Positions 53,085-62,800 of a stretch of DNA of 64,000 bases are shown in pieces. The stretch is taken from contig JABMLP010000002.1 of the NCBI GenBank assembly GCA_013176395.1, forward strand, positions 1,488,001 to 1,552,000, given 5' to 3'. Positions within the stretch are counted from its first letter, which is position 1. Each line of letters starts with the position of its first letter. Source of the stretch: Venturia oleaginea (taxonomy: Eukaryota > Ascomycota > Dothideomycetes > Venturiales > Venturiaceae). The notes under the pieces were generated by a model. That model searched no databases, was not told where the DNA came from, and worked only from the letters and a program-made list of their open reading frames with translations. The translations under genes and the position numbers were made by a program.

Positions 53085-53121
53085 TGCCATAACTGGGACG
53101 CAACAGTTTGGGGAGTGACTG

Positions 53122-53292
53122 TGTGACGGCACGGCACGTGACCATTACATCACGTCCCGTGGCTCGTGCACTTTCTACCTAGTCGGAGTTTCCTTACGAA
53201 ACTCTTACCTCTCTACCTTAGATCCTAAGTGTAATTCGGTGACATGTTCTGAAGTGCCTTGTGCCTTCGTATGGATATGCTGTGCCGTCACA
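53122..53292. mobile_element. MITE-like element with TGTGACGGCAC termini
   Basis: 171 bp between TGTGACGGCACGGCA and TGCTGTGCCGTCACA (14 of 15 inverted matches). It shares terminal sequence with the element at 47905-48776. No coding capacity. The target duplication is unclear. Confidence 0.6.
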
Positions 53293-54639
53293 TTATCTAA
53301 GGTCTATCTTTTGCCTGGGAAGGCCATTGCACGTACGTATCGTGCATTATCCGCAACTGTTGACGCAGACAGCGAAAACTGCGCAGGTCAACACGAACCT
53401 TGAGACTCTACGAAAAGTCTATGCACCTTAAGGCCCTATGAAAAGCCTTCGAACTAGAGACTCTTGAACAGTCTTTGAAGCCCCGCGAACAGCTCCACGA
53501 ACAAAGAACATTGACGCTTTCAACACGAGAGACTGCGCTCAAAAAAGAACCCAGAACCCGACTTGCTAGCGACAGCCGACCCCCGACCGACGAACCTTAC
53601 GAACCTCCGACCGACGAAATCCTCAAACCCTCTTTTGGCCGTACAGGACGGCGAATCAATATCCCGAGAGCGAGCTAGTATCTCGCGCTGAAACTATCAC
53701 CGCAAGCCTCTGACCGCTTCATGGCGCGTTGACAGAGAGACCGATAAAGCCATCTATGAAGCGAGGCACCACCGAAGAACCTCAAGCGACAGAGAACGAG
53801 ACGAACCTCAAGCACGAAGCACGACCCGACGAGACGCACCTTTTGACTTACTGACACACGACGTTGCAACCGAAAGAAAGGTTGTATGGCACTGCAAACG
53901 GCTGAGTTTGGTGACACAGTATACGCAATCAAGAGACCCTCGAGAAAGAAGAACCGAACCGCAAGAGAAGACAAGAACAGCTGGCACCTTCACTGCCACA
54001 CTACGAGAACGACTTTGCGACACTAGCAATTACCCGCAGCTGGCACCTCACTGCCGCGTCAAGAACAAAAGCCCTCCATCGAGCGAGGCAACGAGAACGA
54101 CTTCGAGAGAACCACTCAGTCACCGCACAGAGCTGGCACCTTCACCGCCGCAGCAATACCTCACGGAATAAGGCGATAAGAACAAGATTGAGCTGGCATC
54201 TCCACATTGCCACGTCATCAACACACACATCGCACAACACAATAGATTAAAGAGAAGCTCGGATTGAGCAGGAACACAAGCAGAACACGATTAATTGGAA
54301 CGAAGGCATGAAGGACTGACCCTCTTGGCTCTGTACGGAAGAAGCCACGAAGATAGTGACCCCGGGACAGACGACCGTCAAGAAAACCCTGACTCTCTTG
54401 GCTCTGTACGGACGAAGGCACGAAGGTAGTGACCCCGGGATAGACGACCATCAAGAGAACCCTGAGGCTGGATACGATCAAGAATGGAAAGCAAAGGTTG
54501 CTGTCGAAAATAATAAGCATTCATATACAAAAGATGGACACGATGGTGGATTGAATTAGCGATGGATTGACGGAATGAACACTGGATTTGAGCGTTAAAA
54601 CACGAAGGAAATACGGCGTCACGGGACAAGGACCATGGC
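53293..54639. other. Retroelement-flanking sequence, no intact gene
   Basis: Broken short frames. The plus strand is rich in Arg/Glu/Thr codons. Degenerate repeats of AGCTGGCACCTTCAC occur at about 53980-54200. Possibly the decayed internal part of the gag-containing element to the right. Confidence 0.35.
54316..54463. repeat. Two-copy 73-bp tandem repeat
   Basis: CTCTTGGCTCTGTACGGA at 54322 recurs at 54395 with the following GTGACCCCGGGA and GACGACC blocks. About 90 percent similar. Confidence 0.7.
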
Positions 54640-55572
54640 AATGGCGCCAGGTCGCATTGGAACCATGTACAAAGATGAAAACCACAGCAATCGACTCAGG
54701 TTTGTAAGTCGAGTCGCAATTGATGGCATGACTTGGCGCTGCAAGTTGGTGTGCGGAGAAGGATTGTCTCGGAATCGTTGGTCCCAGGTCTCTGTATCGC
54801 CTTGGGGGTATTGGGGTTGCTGTTGTTGACGGTAAAATCCTTCAGGTGATCCTTGAAACTGGTTTTGCTGCTGAAATTGTTGTGTTTGTTAACTAGGTCC
54901 TGCCTCTGCTTGTTCCCCTTTCCCCTTCCATCCGGGATTGTAATTGGCATTGCCTGCAACTGCGGATGCAAGTGCATCGTAGGATTGGGGTGGTACTCGA
55001 GATGGTTGAAGGTTAGGTTGTTGTATTTGAGGATCCTGGGATATAGGTAAGATCTTTGCTCCTGGAAGTGCTGGTGGTGGATTGGTTGCTATTGCAAGAG
55101 CACGTGCATTGAATTCCTTTTCAATTGCATTGATTGCATTGCCCATTTGAAAGACGTAAGGTAGCGAAGGCTTATGGTTTGGTGGTAAGATTTCTCGAAT
55201 TGCTGTTCTTAACACACGTAGGTATGCTTGTCCAACCCTTTTCCATGTACCTGTGGTCCATTGATGGAATGAGTTGTAGAAGCTCTCTTTAATCATCTCG
55301 CTATTAGGCTCAAAGCCATAGCAGTATTCCTCAAAAGCCACGTAGGTTTCGAGTTCCTCAGTAGTAGTATTTTCGCTCAACACTAAATCTGAGTGTAGGT
55401 ATCTTTTGTCGACGAAGAAAGGTTGGCCTTGGAGTTGTTTAAGATTGTCGTCGTCTGCACTTGTGTATGCAGTTCTCGAGGCATAGAAATTGTTGTCATT
55501 GTTGTCATTTGGTTGACTTGAAGATTCCTCAAAGTCTTCCTGGGAATTGGCTGATCCTGGTCCTTCTGGCAT
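54640..55572 (-). pseudogene. Retrotransposon gag-like frame with internal stop
   Basis: Minus-strand ATG at 55572 opens 227 codons: acidic start, then YVAFEEYCYGFEPNSEMIK, WKRVGQAYLRVLRTAIREIL and AINAIEKEFNARALAIATN. A Pro/Gln-rich end stops at a TAA near 54889. The same frame then continues with a Gln-rich stretch (QTQQFQQQNQFQGSPEGFY, RQQQQPQYPQGD) and further codons. The composition and position behind an LTR-like segment suggest a gag capsid gene. No protease or reverse transcriptase follows. The assignment is by style rather than a diagnostic motif. Confidence 0.45.
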
Positions 55573-55696
55573 GGCGAATCGATTGAAATGAGTATTGCAC
55601 CTTGATGTGCGGATACTTGTGGTCTGTGAGATAAAACCTTGCGGATCTGTGGTGATAAATAACCACTGATCAGTGTTGGTATATCTCCACGGATCC

Positions 55697-55938
55697 TATC
55701 AGGTGTATAGAAAGGTGGTTGTCATTAGATATATTAGATGTAATGGTAACAAGCACTTGTTGTAAGCTGGTATGATATAGTTTGATAGTTGGTTGTCTGC
55801 ACACGAGAGTGCAGACCCTATGTATCTATATACATTGCGTGACTGCCAATAAACGAAGTGAGTTGATGTAGTATTATAGTTTATCCTAAGCTATAGCCAC
55901 ATCATCAGCCTGGTGCCACATATGGCACTATGGCTACA
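55697..55938 (-). repeat. Candidate 5' LTR of the gag-like element
   Basis: On the minus strand it starts TGTAGCCATAGTGCC, contains TATATAGATACATAGGG as a possible TATA region, and ends shortly before the gag-like frame. No second copy lies in the window, so the limits are a guess. Confidence 0.3.
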
Positions 55939-55967
55939 TGCAAGATCATGTGCCACACGCAACGCCA

Positions 55968-56273
55968 TTATCCAAACACAAGCTCTTCATATTCTTTTGC
56001 TTTGATATCAAGTTGTCGCGAGTTTGTTTCCAGGAAGTTCTGGAGTAGAAGGTTGTCGATCTTGGCCTCCTGGTCATACGAATCGAATTTAGAATAGCAC
56101 ATCGCCAAACACACTGCATCTAACCACCCCGAAACGACGGAGCTCAGTATCAGCTCATCGACCCATACAGTTTCAATAAGTAACCCGGTTATCTTTGACA
56201 GCGATACCTTAAAAAGTGTACTTGCCATACTCTTGATTGCAGCTCGATATATTGCATTCCCACCTCCATTCAC
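55968..56273 (-). CDS. Hypothetical protein fragment
   Basis: An open frame of 101 codons (NAIYRAAIKSMASTLFKVSL, SGWLDAVCLAMCYSKFDSYD, DNLLLQNFLETNSRQLDIK) reads like ordinary coding sequence but has no recognisable domain. It is surrounded by transposons and may be a remnant of a larger gene. Confidence 0.3.
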   Translation of the reverse strand: MNGGGNAIYRAAIKSMASTLFKVSLSKITGLLIETVWVDELILSSVVSGWLDAVCLAMCYSKFDSYDQEAKIDNLLLQNFLETNSRQLDIKAKEYEELVFG

Positions 56274-57346
56274 TAGCTAAGCGCGTTTCTGTTATTTAGG
56301 TGCATAGAGAATGAGCCGCAGCACTGTCCATCGCATCTCTGGCATTGATAGCCGCTACCTTTGTTCCACCTATCGTTCGCCCAAGGACTTAATTTAGGAA
56401 TGAACATCTCGAGTCTTGCAACGGGAACGAGGAACAATCTCTACATTCCGTTACCGCCCTGAGGAACCTACCCCGGCGCATCTGAGCGTACAAGACTGGT
56501 GAAGAATGATAGCGTGCAATTTGGAGATGTTGACTCTCATGGCGAAACGGGAAAGATCGCGATCGAAACGCAGAGCTAAGATGGCGAGCTAGTGGTTTCT
56601 AAGATTCAGAAGGGTCGATGTTAATGCACAAACGGCAATATTGTGCTTCCGAAGTTATTATTGTGGTTTGTGCATGAGAGTGGACAAACTTAAGGTTTTG
56701 ACTGACTGACCGAGTGATTCTACTGTGTAAGAGCTCTACCCTACAGTAAATCCTTGCTGAAACACGTAGGTCAGACAAATCCTACCCCTTCAGTGCTATA
56801 AGAGCTCTGTTACGGGGAACTCGTTTCTCAACACAGTTGATTATGTCAAGACCTTCTTGACACCTGTGTTCTCTTGTTCTGGTCCGCAGGTTTGGGGTAA
56901 GGGCAATATCAGTCTGGAAGTACTTACCTTAAGTACCTTCCCTTGCTCAGGTTCTTTGGAGGCTCACTAGATCCTAGCCGTCCGATGTATCTCCCAATTC
57001 AATTGTCGTCTAACCGATTTGATCCTCAGATCAATCCTGAACGCTTGTCGGTTAGTATGAAGGTTGGGGGTGGGCTTGCTTCGTATGCATATGACTTGTG
57101 CTTGATTGTATCTAAGTAAAAGGTCGTTACTGTAGTAGGTTGAAGAAGCTCCTATGTGAGAAACATAACATGAGATAACCACACCGAGAGAAAGGAAAGT
57201 CCGTCCAACGTCCTCCATATATACCCTTCTGGTTCTGGGTGCTAAGGTGCATTCCCACACCTCTTGGCTCTTCCCACACTTCCCACACTGTGGGCAATGC
57301 CAAGTGCTGTGGGAACTGTGGGAATATCACGTGACTCCTGCACGTA

Positions 57347-59216
57347 ACGTAATTCACTAGCGAGCGGGCCACACCACCGAGCGGGCTACCGAATCGATCA
57401 TTTCATCTTTGCAAGCCTCTACACCACCACCTCATGCCTTCTAAAGCCCAGCAAGAAGGCCGATTACTTCTTGCTCTTCAAGCCTATCAAAAAGGCCAAA
57501 TCACAACTATTTGCCAAGCTGCATTAGCTTGTAATGTACCATACAGTACCCTCAAATATCGCCTCTCTGGACGCGTTGCACGCGTCGAAACGCGCGCAAA
57601 CAGCCACAAACTTACTCCCACAGAGGAAGAAGTCTTAACTCAATGGATTATCTCAATGGATAATCGAGGCTATCCTGCTCGAGTCTGTGCAGTACAGAAT
57701 GCGGCGAAATTACTGCTTCAACAACGCGTCGGTCCCTCAGCCTCAATCGGTATCAACTGGTCTGCCAGGTTCATCAAGCAACAGCCTACCCTGCAATCGA
57801 GATTCAATCGCAAGTACGATTATCAGCGTGCTCAATGCGAAGATCTAGAGCTTATCGGAGCCTGGTTTCGGCTTGTGAGTAATACAATTCAGAAATACGG
57901 CATTCAAGAGGAGGATATCTATAACTTCGATGAGACTGGCTTTGCAATGGGTATTGCAAGCACCTCACGCGTCGTTACTACCTCAGATCGACGGGGCAAG
58001 CCACCTCAATTACAGCCAGGCGATCGGGAGTGGGTTACAGCAATTGAAGCCATCAATGCGCGTGGCTGGTATCTCCCTCCGATGGTTATCTTCAAGGGCA
58101 AGGTGCATCTCTCAACTTGGTTCGAAACTACACAACTACCACCTGATTGGGTGATTGCTTTGAGCGATAACGGCTGGACGAGCAATGAGCTAGGTCTTAA
58201 GTGGCTCACTGAGATCTTTGAGCCTAATACAGCCTCGAAATCAATCGGCAAACACCGGCTTCTTATCCTTGATGGCCACGGTAGCCATGCGGCGCCAGAG
58301 TTTGATCAGTACTGCTCCGATCGATCGATCATAACTCTCTGTATGCCACCTCATTCCTCCCACCTATTACAGCCTCTCGATGTAGGCTGCTTTTCACCAC
58401 TTAAACGCGCGTACGGCACTCAGATCTCTGAATTCATTCGCCTTGGTATTCATCACGTGGACAAGGCTGAATTCCTCCCAGCCTTCATGCAGGCACGGAT
58501 TGAAGCTCTCTCGATCAGGAATATTCAAAGCGGCTTTGCTGCAGCAGGTCTTGTACCTCCGGATCCGGATCAGGTGCTTTTGAAGTTGCAGATTCGACCG
58601 TGTACACCACCTAAAGCACCTGTACAACAGACATCGTGGCAGCCGGAGACACCCCACAACGTAGCTCAATTGGAGCAGCAAGTCAAGGTAATCGAAGACT
58701 ATTTGCAGCGTCGCTCAAAGAGCCCTCCAAGCCCTACAGACGCTGCAATTAATCAATTGGTTAAAGACTGTCAAACAGCTATGCACAGCGCAGTACTGTT
58801 GGCAGATGAGAATGAGAAATTGAGAGCAGCGAATGAGAGGCAAAAGAGGAAGAGAGCAGTCAAAAAAAAGCAGATCTCAAAGAAAATAACACTTACAGTT
58901 GCAGAGGCACAAGGCCTGATGGAGAATACTGTAAAGCAGCCTATACAGGCAAGTGTTGCTCCTATACAGCAAACAGTTGTTGCAACAGCCTTGTCATCAA
59001 GTAGTGCAAGTCAAGGGAATTGCTTTGGTTTACCTAGTTGTTTTGTATGTAAGGGCTTTGACCATGCTGCGAGCGATTGCCCTAAATATCGATAATCTTC
59101 TGTATAATAGATAGTCTTGATTAATTAAGGCGTTGTGGTGGTGTAAGCTTGCAAAGATGAGATGATCGATTCGGTGGCCCGCTCGGTGGTGTGGCCCGCT
59201 CGCTAGTGAATTACGT
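57347..59216 (+). mobile_element. Complete pogo/Fot1-like DNA transposon
   Basis: 1870 bp. The first and last 40 bp are perfect inverted repeats (ACGTAATTCACTAGCGAGCG...), extending to about 70 bp with few mismatches. It is flanked by TA at 57345-57346 and 59217-59218, inside the solo LTR. It contains one uninterrupted transposase gene. Intact termini, target duplication and open frame make it the best candidate for an active element in the window. Confidence 0.9.
57434..59095 (+). CDS. pogo/Fot1-type DDE transposase with C-terminal zinc knuckle
   Basis: 553 aa from ATG 57434. The N-terminal HTH (TICQAALACNVPYSTLKYRL) is followed by a CENP-B-like helix-turn-helix (LTPTEEEVLTQWIISMDNRG, PARVCAVQNAAKLLLQ). 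DDE_1 catalytic core: FDETGFAMG (first Asp), LLILDGHGSHAAPEF (second Asp) and CMPPHSSHLLQPLDVGCFSPLK (third Asp). A Lys/Arg-rich coiled stretch (NEKLRAANERQKRKRAVKKK) precedes a C-terminal CX2CX4HX4C zinc knuckle (CFVCKGFDHAASDC). No stop or frameshift. Predicted to excise and integrate its element at TA. Confidence 0.92.
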   Translation: MPSKAQQEGRLLLALQAYQKGQITTICQAALACNVPYSTLKYRLSGRVARVETRANSHKLTPTEEEVLTQWIISMDNRGYPARVCAVQNAAKLLLQQRVGPSASIGINWSARFIKQQPTLQSRFNRKYDYQRAQCEDLELIGAWFRLVSNTIQKYGIQEEDIYNFDETGFAMGIASTSRVVTTSDRRGKPPQLQPGDREWVTAIEAINARGWYLPPMVIFKGKVHLSTWFETTQLPPDWVIALSDNGWTSNELGLKWLTEIFEPNTASKSIGKHRLLILDGHGSHAAPEFDQYCSDRSIITLCMPPHSSHLLQPLDVGCFSPLKRAYGTQISEFIRLGIHHVDKAEFLPAFMQARIEALSIRNIQSGFAAAGLVPPDPDQVLLKLQIRPCTPPKAPVQQTSWQPETPHNVAQLEQQVKVIEDYLQRRSKSPPSPTDAAINQLVKDCQTAMHSAVLLADENEKLRAANERQKRKRAVKKKQISKKITLTVAEAQGLMENTVKQPIQASVAPIQQTVVATALSSSSASQGNCFGLPSCFVCKGFDHAASDCPKYR

Positions 59217-59461
59217 TACTATTTATTCTCTCTTAGGACTGACCTGGTTGCACCACTCCCCTCTTGTGCACCCAAAGGATTCCCCTCCACATCAGTCCTA
59301 ATAACAACTTCTTGTTATCCAACCATCCTCTGCAAGTCCCGCTGTCCCTGCTCTTCGGTCTTGAGGTGATCTGTAACAAGCTCCTTGAAATAGACTTGGT
59401 ATAGCTTAAAAGCCTCTGGAACGGTGCTATCCGAGTCGTTGGCCGTCAATGCTTCACCTTA

Positions 59462-59604
59462 GCGTAGATTAGAATTGCGGACGTTACTCCCTCAGTCAGT
59501 TGAAACTTAAATATATTCGAAGCAATTGTTATTTGTACATCAACGTGGACATTCTCTAGCTTTTGATTGACTGGCTAATTAGCGTCCGCAATTCTGATCT
59601 ACGC
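59462..59604. mobile_element. 143-bp inverted-repeat element (MITE-like)
   Basis: Termini GCGTAGATTAGAATTGCGGACG and its complement with one mismatch (59583-59604). The interior is AT-rich and non-coding. It lies between solo LTR 3 and the gypsy pol, possibly within the gypsy LTR. Confidence 0.6.
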
Positions 59605-59800
59605 CAAGCTAAAGACTCGCATAGGAGCGCTCCTATTACGGGACGGTAGCTGGAAAGACGCAGCATACTCGTAGCCAAAGATTGTTTAGATTCAGTTAAG
59701 GAGTGAAGGTATCTACAAACAGAGAACCTCAATGAGGTTCTTTCTCTATACTAGGCTCAATCAGGCTTAGGCTCTTAGCCTATACCAACCATGGGCCATG

Positions 59801-59820
59801 CCCATAACATTACCCCCCTC
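59801..59820 (-). other. Gypsy polypurine tract and start of 3' LTR
   Basis: Just past the pol stop, the minus strand has a purine run GAGGGGGG (59820-59812) followed by TGTTATGGG (59809). This is the expected primer site and LTR start. The LTR would extend toward 59384; its far end cannot be fixed because the second LTR is outside the window. Confidence 0.5.
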
Positions 59821-59821
59821 C

Positions 59822-62800
59822 TTACCGGGTGTGCAGGACTAAAGAGGGTGTGGTAGGTGGGATAATCAAACAGACAAACGCCATACATCGCTTCTGCCAG
59901 CTTGTAGCAGATTCGAAGGCGCTGGCCACCGCTACTCGGTTTCTTCGGGCCCCGGTTTGAGCTCCTATATCTTCGCCGACATCGTCGCCCTTGCCATACT
60001 CTGCCTCGAAGCGGTCTAAGTCCTCGACTTCTGTGAATAATGAACGTGGCTGCCAATCGGGATCTGCATAGCCTTTCCATTTGATTAATAACTGACGAAC
60101 CCAGCCTCGCCCAACCCGTTTCTTCTCTGCGCGAAGTATACGTTCTACTTCAAACTCAGCCTCTGTTTCTTCGGTTTGAGGCACTAATGGTGGCGGCTGG
60201 GTATCATCGGATTCTTGTGAGGGCAGTGTGTCGGTTGCGGCTCGGCGGAGTAGGTCAACGTGGAAACGGTTATGGATACCACTTGGCAGGTCAGCCAGCT
60301 CGTATACCATCGGGGAGATCTGGTTCTCGACAGTGTATTTGGCTTGCGTCCACGACAGTTTCTTTGATAGCTGCGGAGTATTGATATTCCTAAGGTTCAA
60401 CCAGACTTTGTCGCCCTTTTTTAACGTTTCGGCAGCTTGACGTGACCTGTTGGCGTCGTTCTCCATCTTCTGCTGGGACCAGGCCATCGCTGCCTGTGCA
60501 TATTCTTGTGCCTCTTCTATTCGTTGCACAAAGGTCTCGGCATCGGCTGTTGGTGAGTTACTGGGTGAGATTCGTTGTACTTTCTGGATTGGTTCCGCAT
60601 GGTAGCCGTGGGTTAGATAGAATGGACTCATCCCTGTGACTGAAGAGTCACGATTGTTCAGTGCTAACATAGCCGTAGGTAGTAGCGTTGGCCAGTCTAG
60701 TTGGGAGTATGCGATGAAGGCGCGGAGATAGCGTAGAACTTCCTGGTTCATACGCTCGGTCGCGCCATCGGTCTGTGGATGAAAGGCTGTAGAGAGTCTC
60801 TGCTCAATCTTTGTAAGTTCGCAAAGCTTCCTCCAAAAACGACCTGTCCAATTGCTGCCTCTGTCCGACGTCAATGCCATGGGAAATCCGTGGTAGCGAT
60901 AGTGGCATTGTAAGAACCTTTTCGCGCACTCTTTGGCGCTCATTGTAGTCATAGCCTCCAACGTAACACTTTTGAGGAGGCGATCTGTGATAACCATGAG
61001 GTATTTTGGGCCGTTTTCCTCCGCGGGCAAATCAGTCATGAAATCGATTGATAGCTCGCTGTGGAAGCGGGCCGGGATTGGAAGTGGTTTCAGAAGACCT
61101 CGCTTCTTATCACGCCATATTCCTGTTCTCCCACATACGTCGCAATTACGTACAAACTGCCGGACTGTCTTGTATTGTTGGGGCCAAAAGAAACTTCTGG
61201 ATAGAATCGCAAGCGTGCTATCTCTCCCTGGGTGTCCAGTAACATGGGAATCGTGAGTTTGTTGGACCAGCGTTGTTCGCAGCGGTTCCCAATCTGGTAC
61301 CCATAGGATCCCTCTTCTCGTGACCGCGCCGTGGTCGTCTACTTCGCATTCGGGTAGCTGTACCGACAACTTGAGCTCTGGAGGAAAGGAACGTTCGCCA
61401 GTAACTATAGCCGTATGAATAGCTTCGTAGGATTGGTCCTCTGCTATTGCGCGATCCCAGAGAAGTTGTAACTCTGGTTTCTCGAAAAGATCGCATCCTT
61501 TTGCAACTGACCGGTTTTGACCGTACCTAGTAGTGGACCGGTGTTGACCGTTTTCGGCAGTCAGCTGGTGTCGACCGTCCAGTCCAGTATTTTGCTGGGG
61601 CTCCCGTATAACGTCCCATGTACTATTGGATGTATTCGGTGTATTGACTGGGCAGATAAGGGCTTGTATTGCGATTGTTTCGGTCGTCCTCTCGGAAAGA
61701 GGAGGAAGCCATTCGTCCTTGATCAACTGGGCCACTCGCCCTTGTAGTCTCTCGTCGTTCTTGTCATGTGGCATATCTTGATGTCTTCTTGATAGTGCGT
61801 CTGGTCTTTGCGCTAGTTTTCCGGCGCGAAATTCCAGCTGGAATTGGTACTCAGATAGAATTAGCGACCATCTTGCTTGTCTCTCTGACAAACGCTGCGC
61901 TGTCATAAAGTAGCGGAGATTCTTGTGATCGGTAAGGACTTTGAAAGGTGCTGCAACACTGCGTAGTTCTCCTCTCCAGTGTTCAATGGACTTGATTACT
62001 GCCAGTAATTCTTTATCGTGGATCTCGTAGTTACATTCAGCCGCAGTGAGCTTGCGGGAGAAGTATGCTACTGGTCGTAGTTTTCCTTTCATATCCTTCT
62101 GCGACAACGTGCCTCCCAGCGCGTAGCCAGAGCAGTCGCACTCGAGTACCGTATCCAGGTCTGGATTCCAGTGAGCCAGTATTGGGGCGGAGATGAATAG
62201 CTCCTTCAAGACTTGAAAGGCGTTCTCATGTTCTTTGTTCCAGACAAAAGCGACGGCCTTCCGTGTTAACTTGATTAAGGGGTCGGAGAGCTCTGAGAAG
62301 TTGTCGATGAAGTCTCGGTAGAAATTTGCAAAGCCTAGGAAGGAGCGTACGCCTGTGACATTGACTGGAGCCTCCCATTCTTTAATCGCAGCAACTTTCT
62401 CTGGGTCGACTTTGATCCCTTCTCCTGCAGTGATAATGAACCCCAGATATTTGACCTCCTGAACAGCAAACTCGCACTTGCTTAAGTCTAGCCGAAGTCC
62501 AGCAGTCTTGAGCTTGGCAAGAATTTGGTTAACCTTAACCATGTGATCCAGATAGTCGCCGTCGCTCCATATCAAGACATCGTCCATGTAGGCTGAACAG
62601 CAGATATCTAGGGATTCCCGTAGGACTCCGTTGATGTATCGTTGAAAGCTCGCGGGTGCGCCAGCTAGTCCGAAGGGGGTAACTAGCCATTCGAATAGTC
62701 CAAATCGAGTGCGAAAAGCCGTTTTCCACTCATCGCCGTGCTTGATGCGGAGCCGATGAAATGCCGCTCTGACGTCAAGTTTGGTGTACCAACGCGCTGT

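Larger units (their letters stand above)
47711..53121 (-). mobile_element. Non-LTR-like (LINE) element, copy 1, heavily interrupted
   Basis: Read on the minus strand, the element ends GAGTAGGATAAAATCAATCA followed by CAAT repeats, as expected for the 3' tail of a fungal LINE-type element. Its body is split into 47711-47904, 48782-48929, 50807-51476 and 53098-53121. The gaps are filled by a MITE carrying a solo LTR, by a Copia element, and by a second copy of the same element. The body contains degenerate internal repeats around CCATAACTGGGACGCAACAG. No intact reverse transcriptase frame is visible. The class is inferred from the tail and from the long target duplication of copy 2. The 5' boundary is unresolved. 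Confidence 0.6.
56808..59378 (-). mobile_element. Solo LTR, copy 3, split by a pogo-like transposon
   Basis: Left part 56808-57346, right part 59217-59378. It has the same TGTTACGGGG start and CTGTAACA end as the other copies. It is flanked by a perfect AGCTC duplication (56803-56807, 59379-59383). It also carries a short local duplication (CCACACCTCTTGGCTC insert near 57255) absent from the other copies. Confidence 0.85.
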
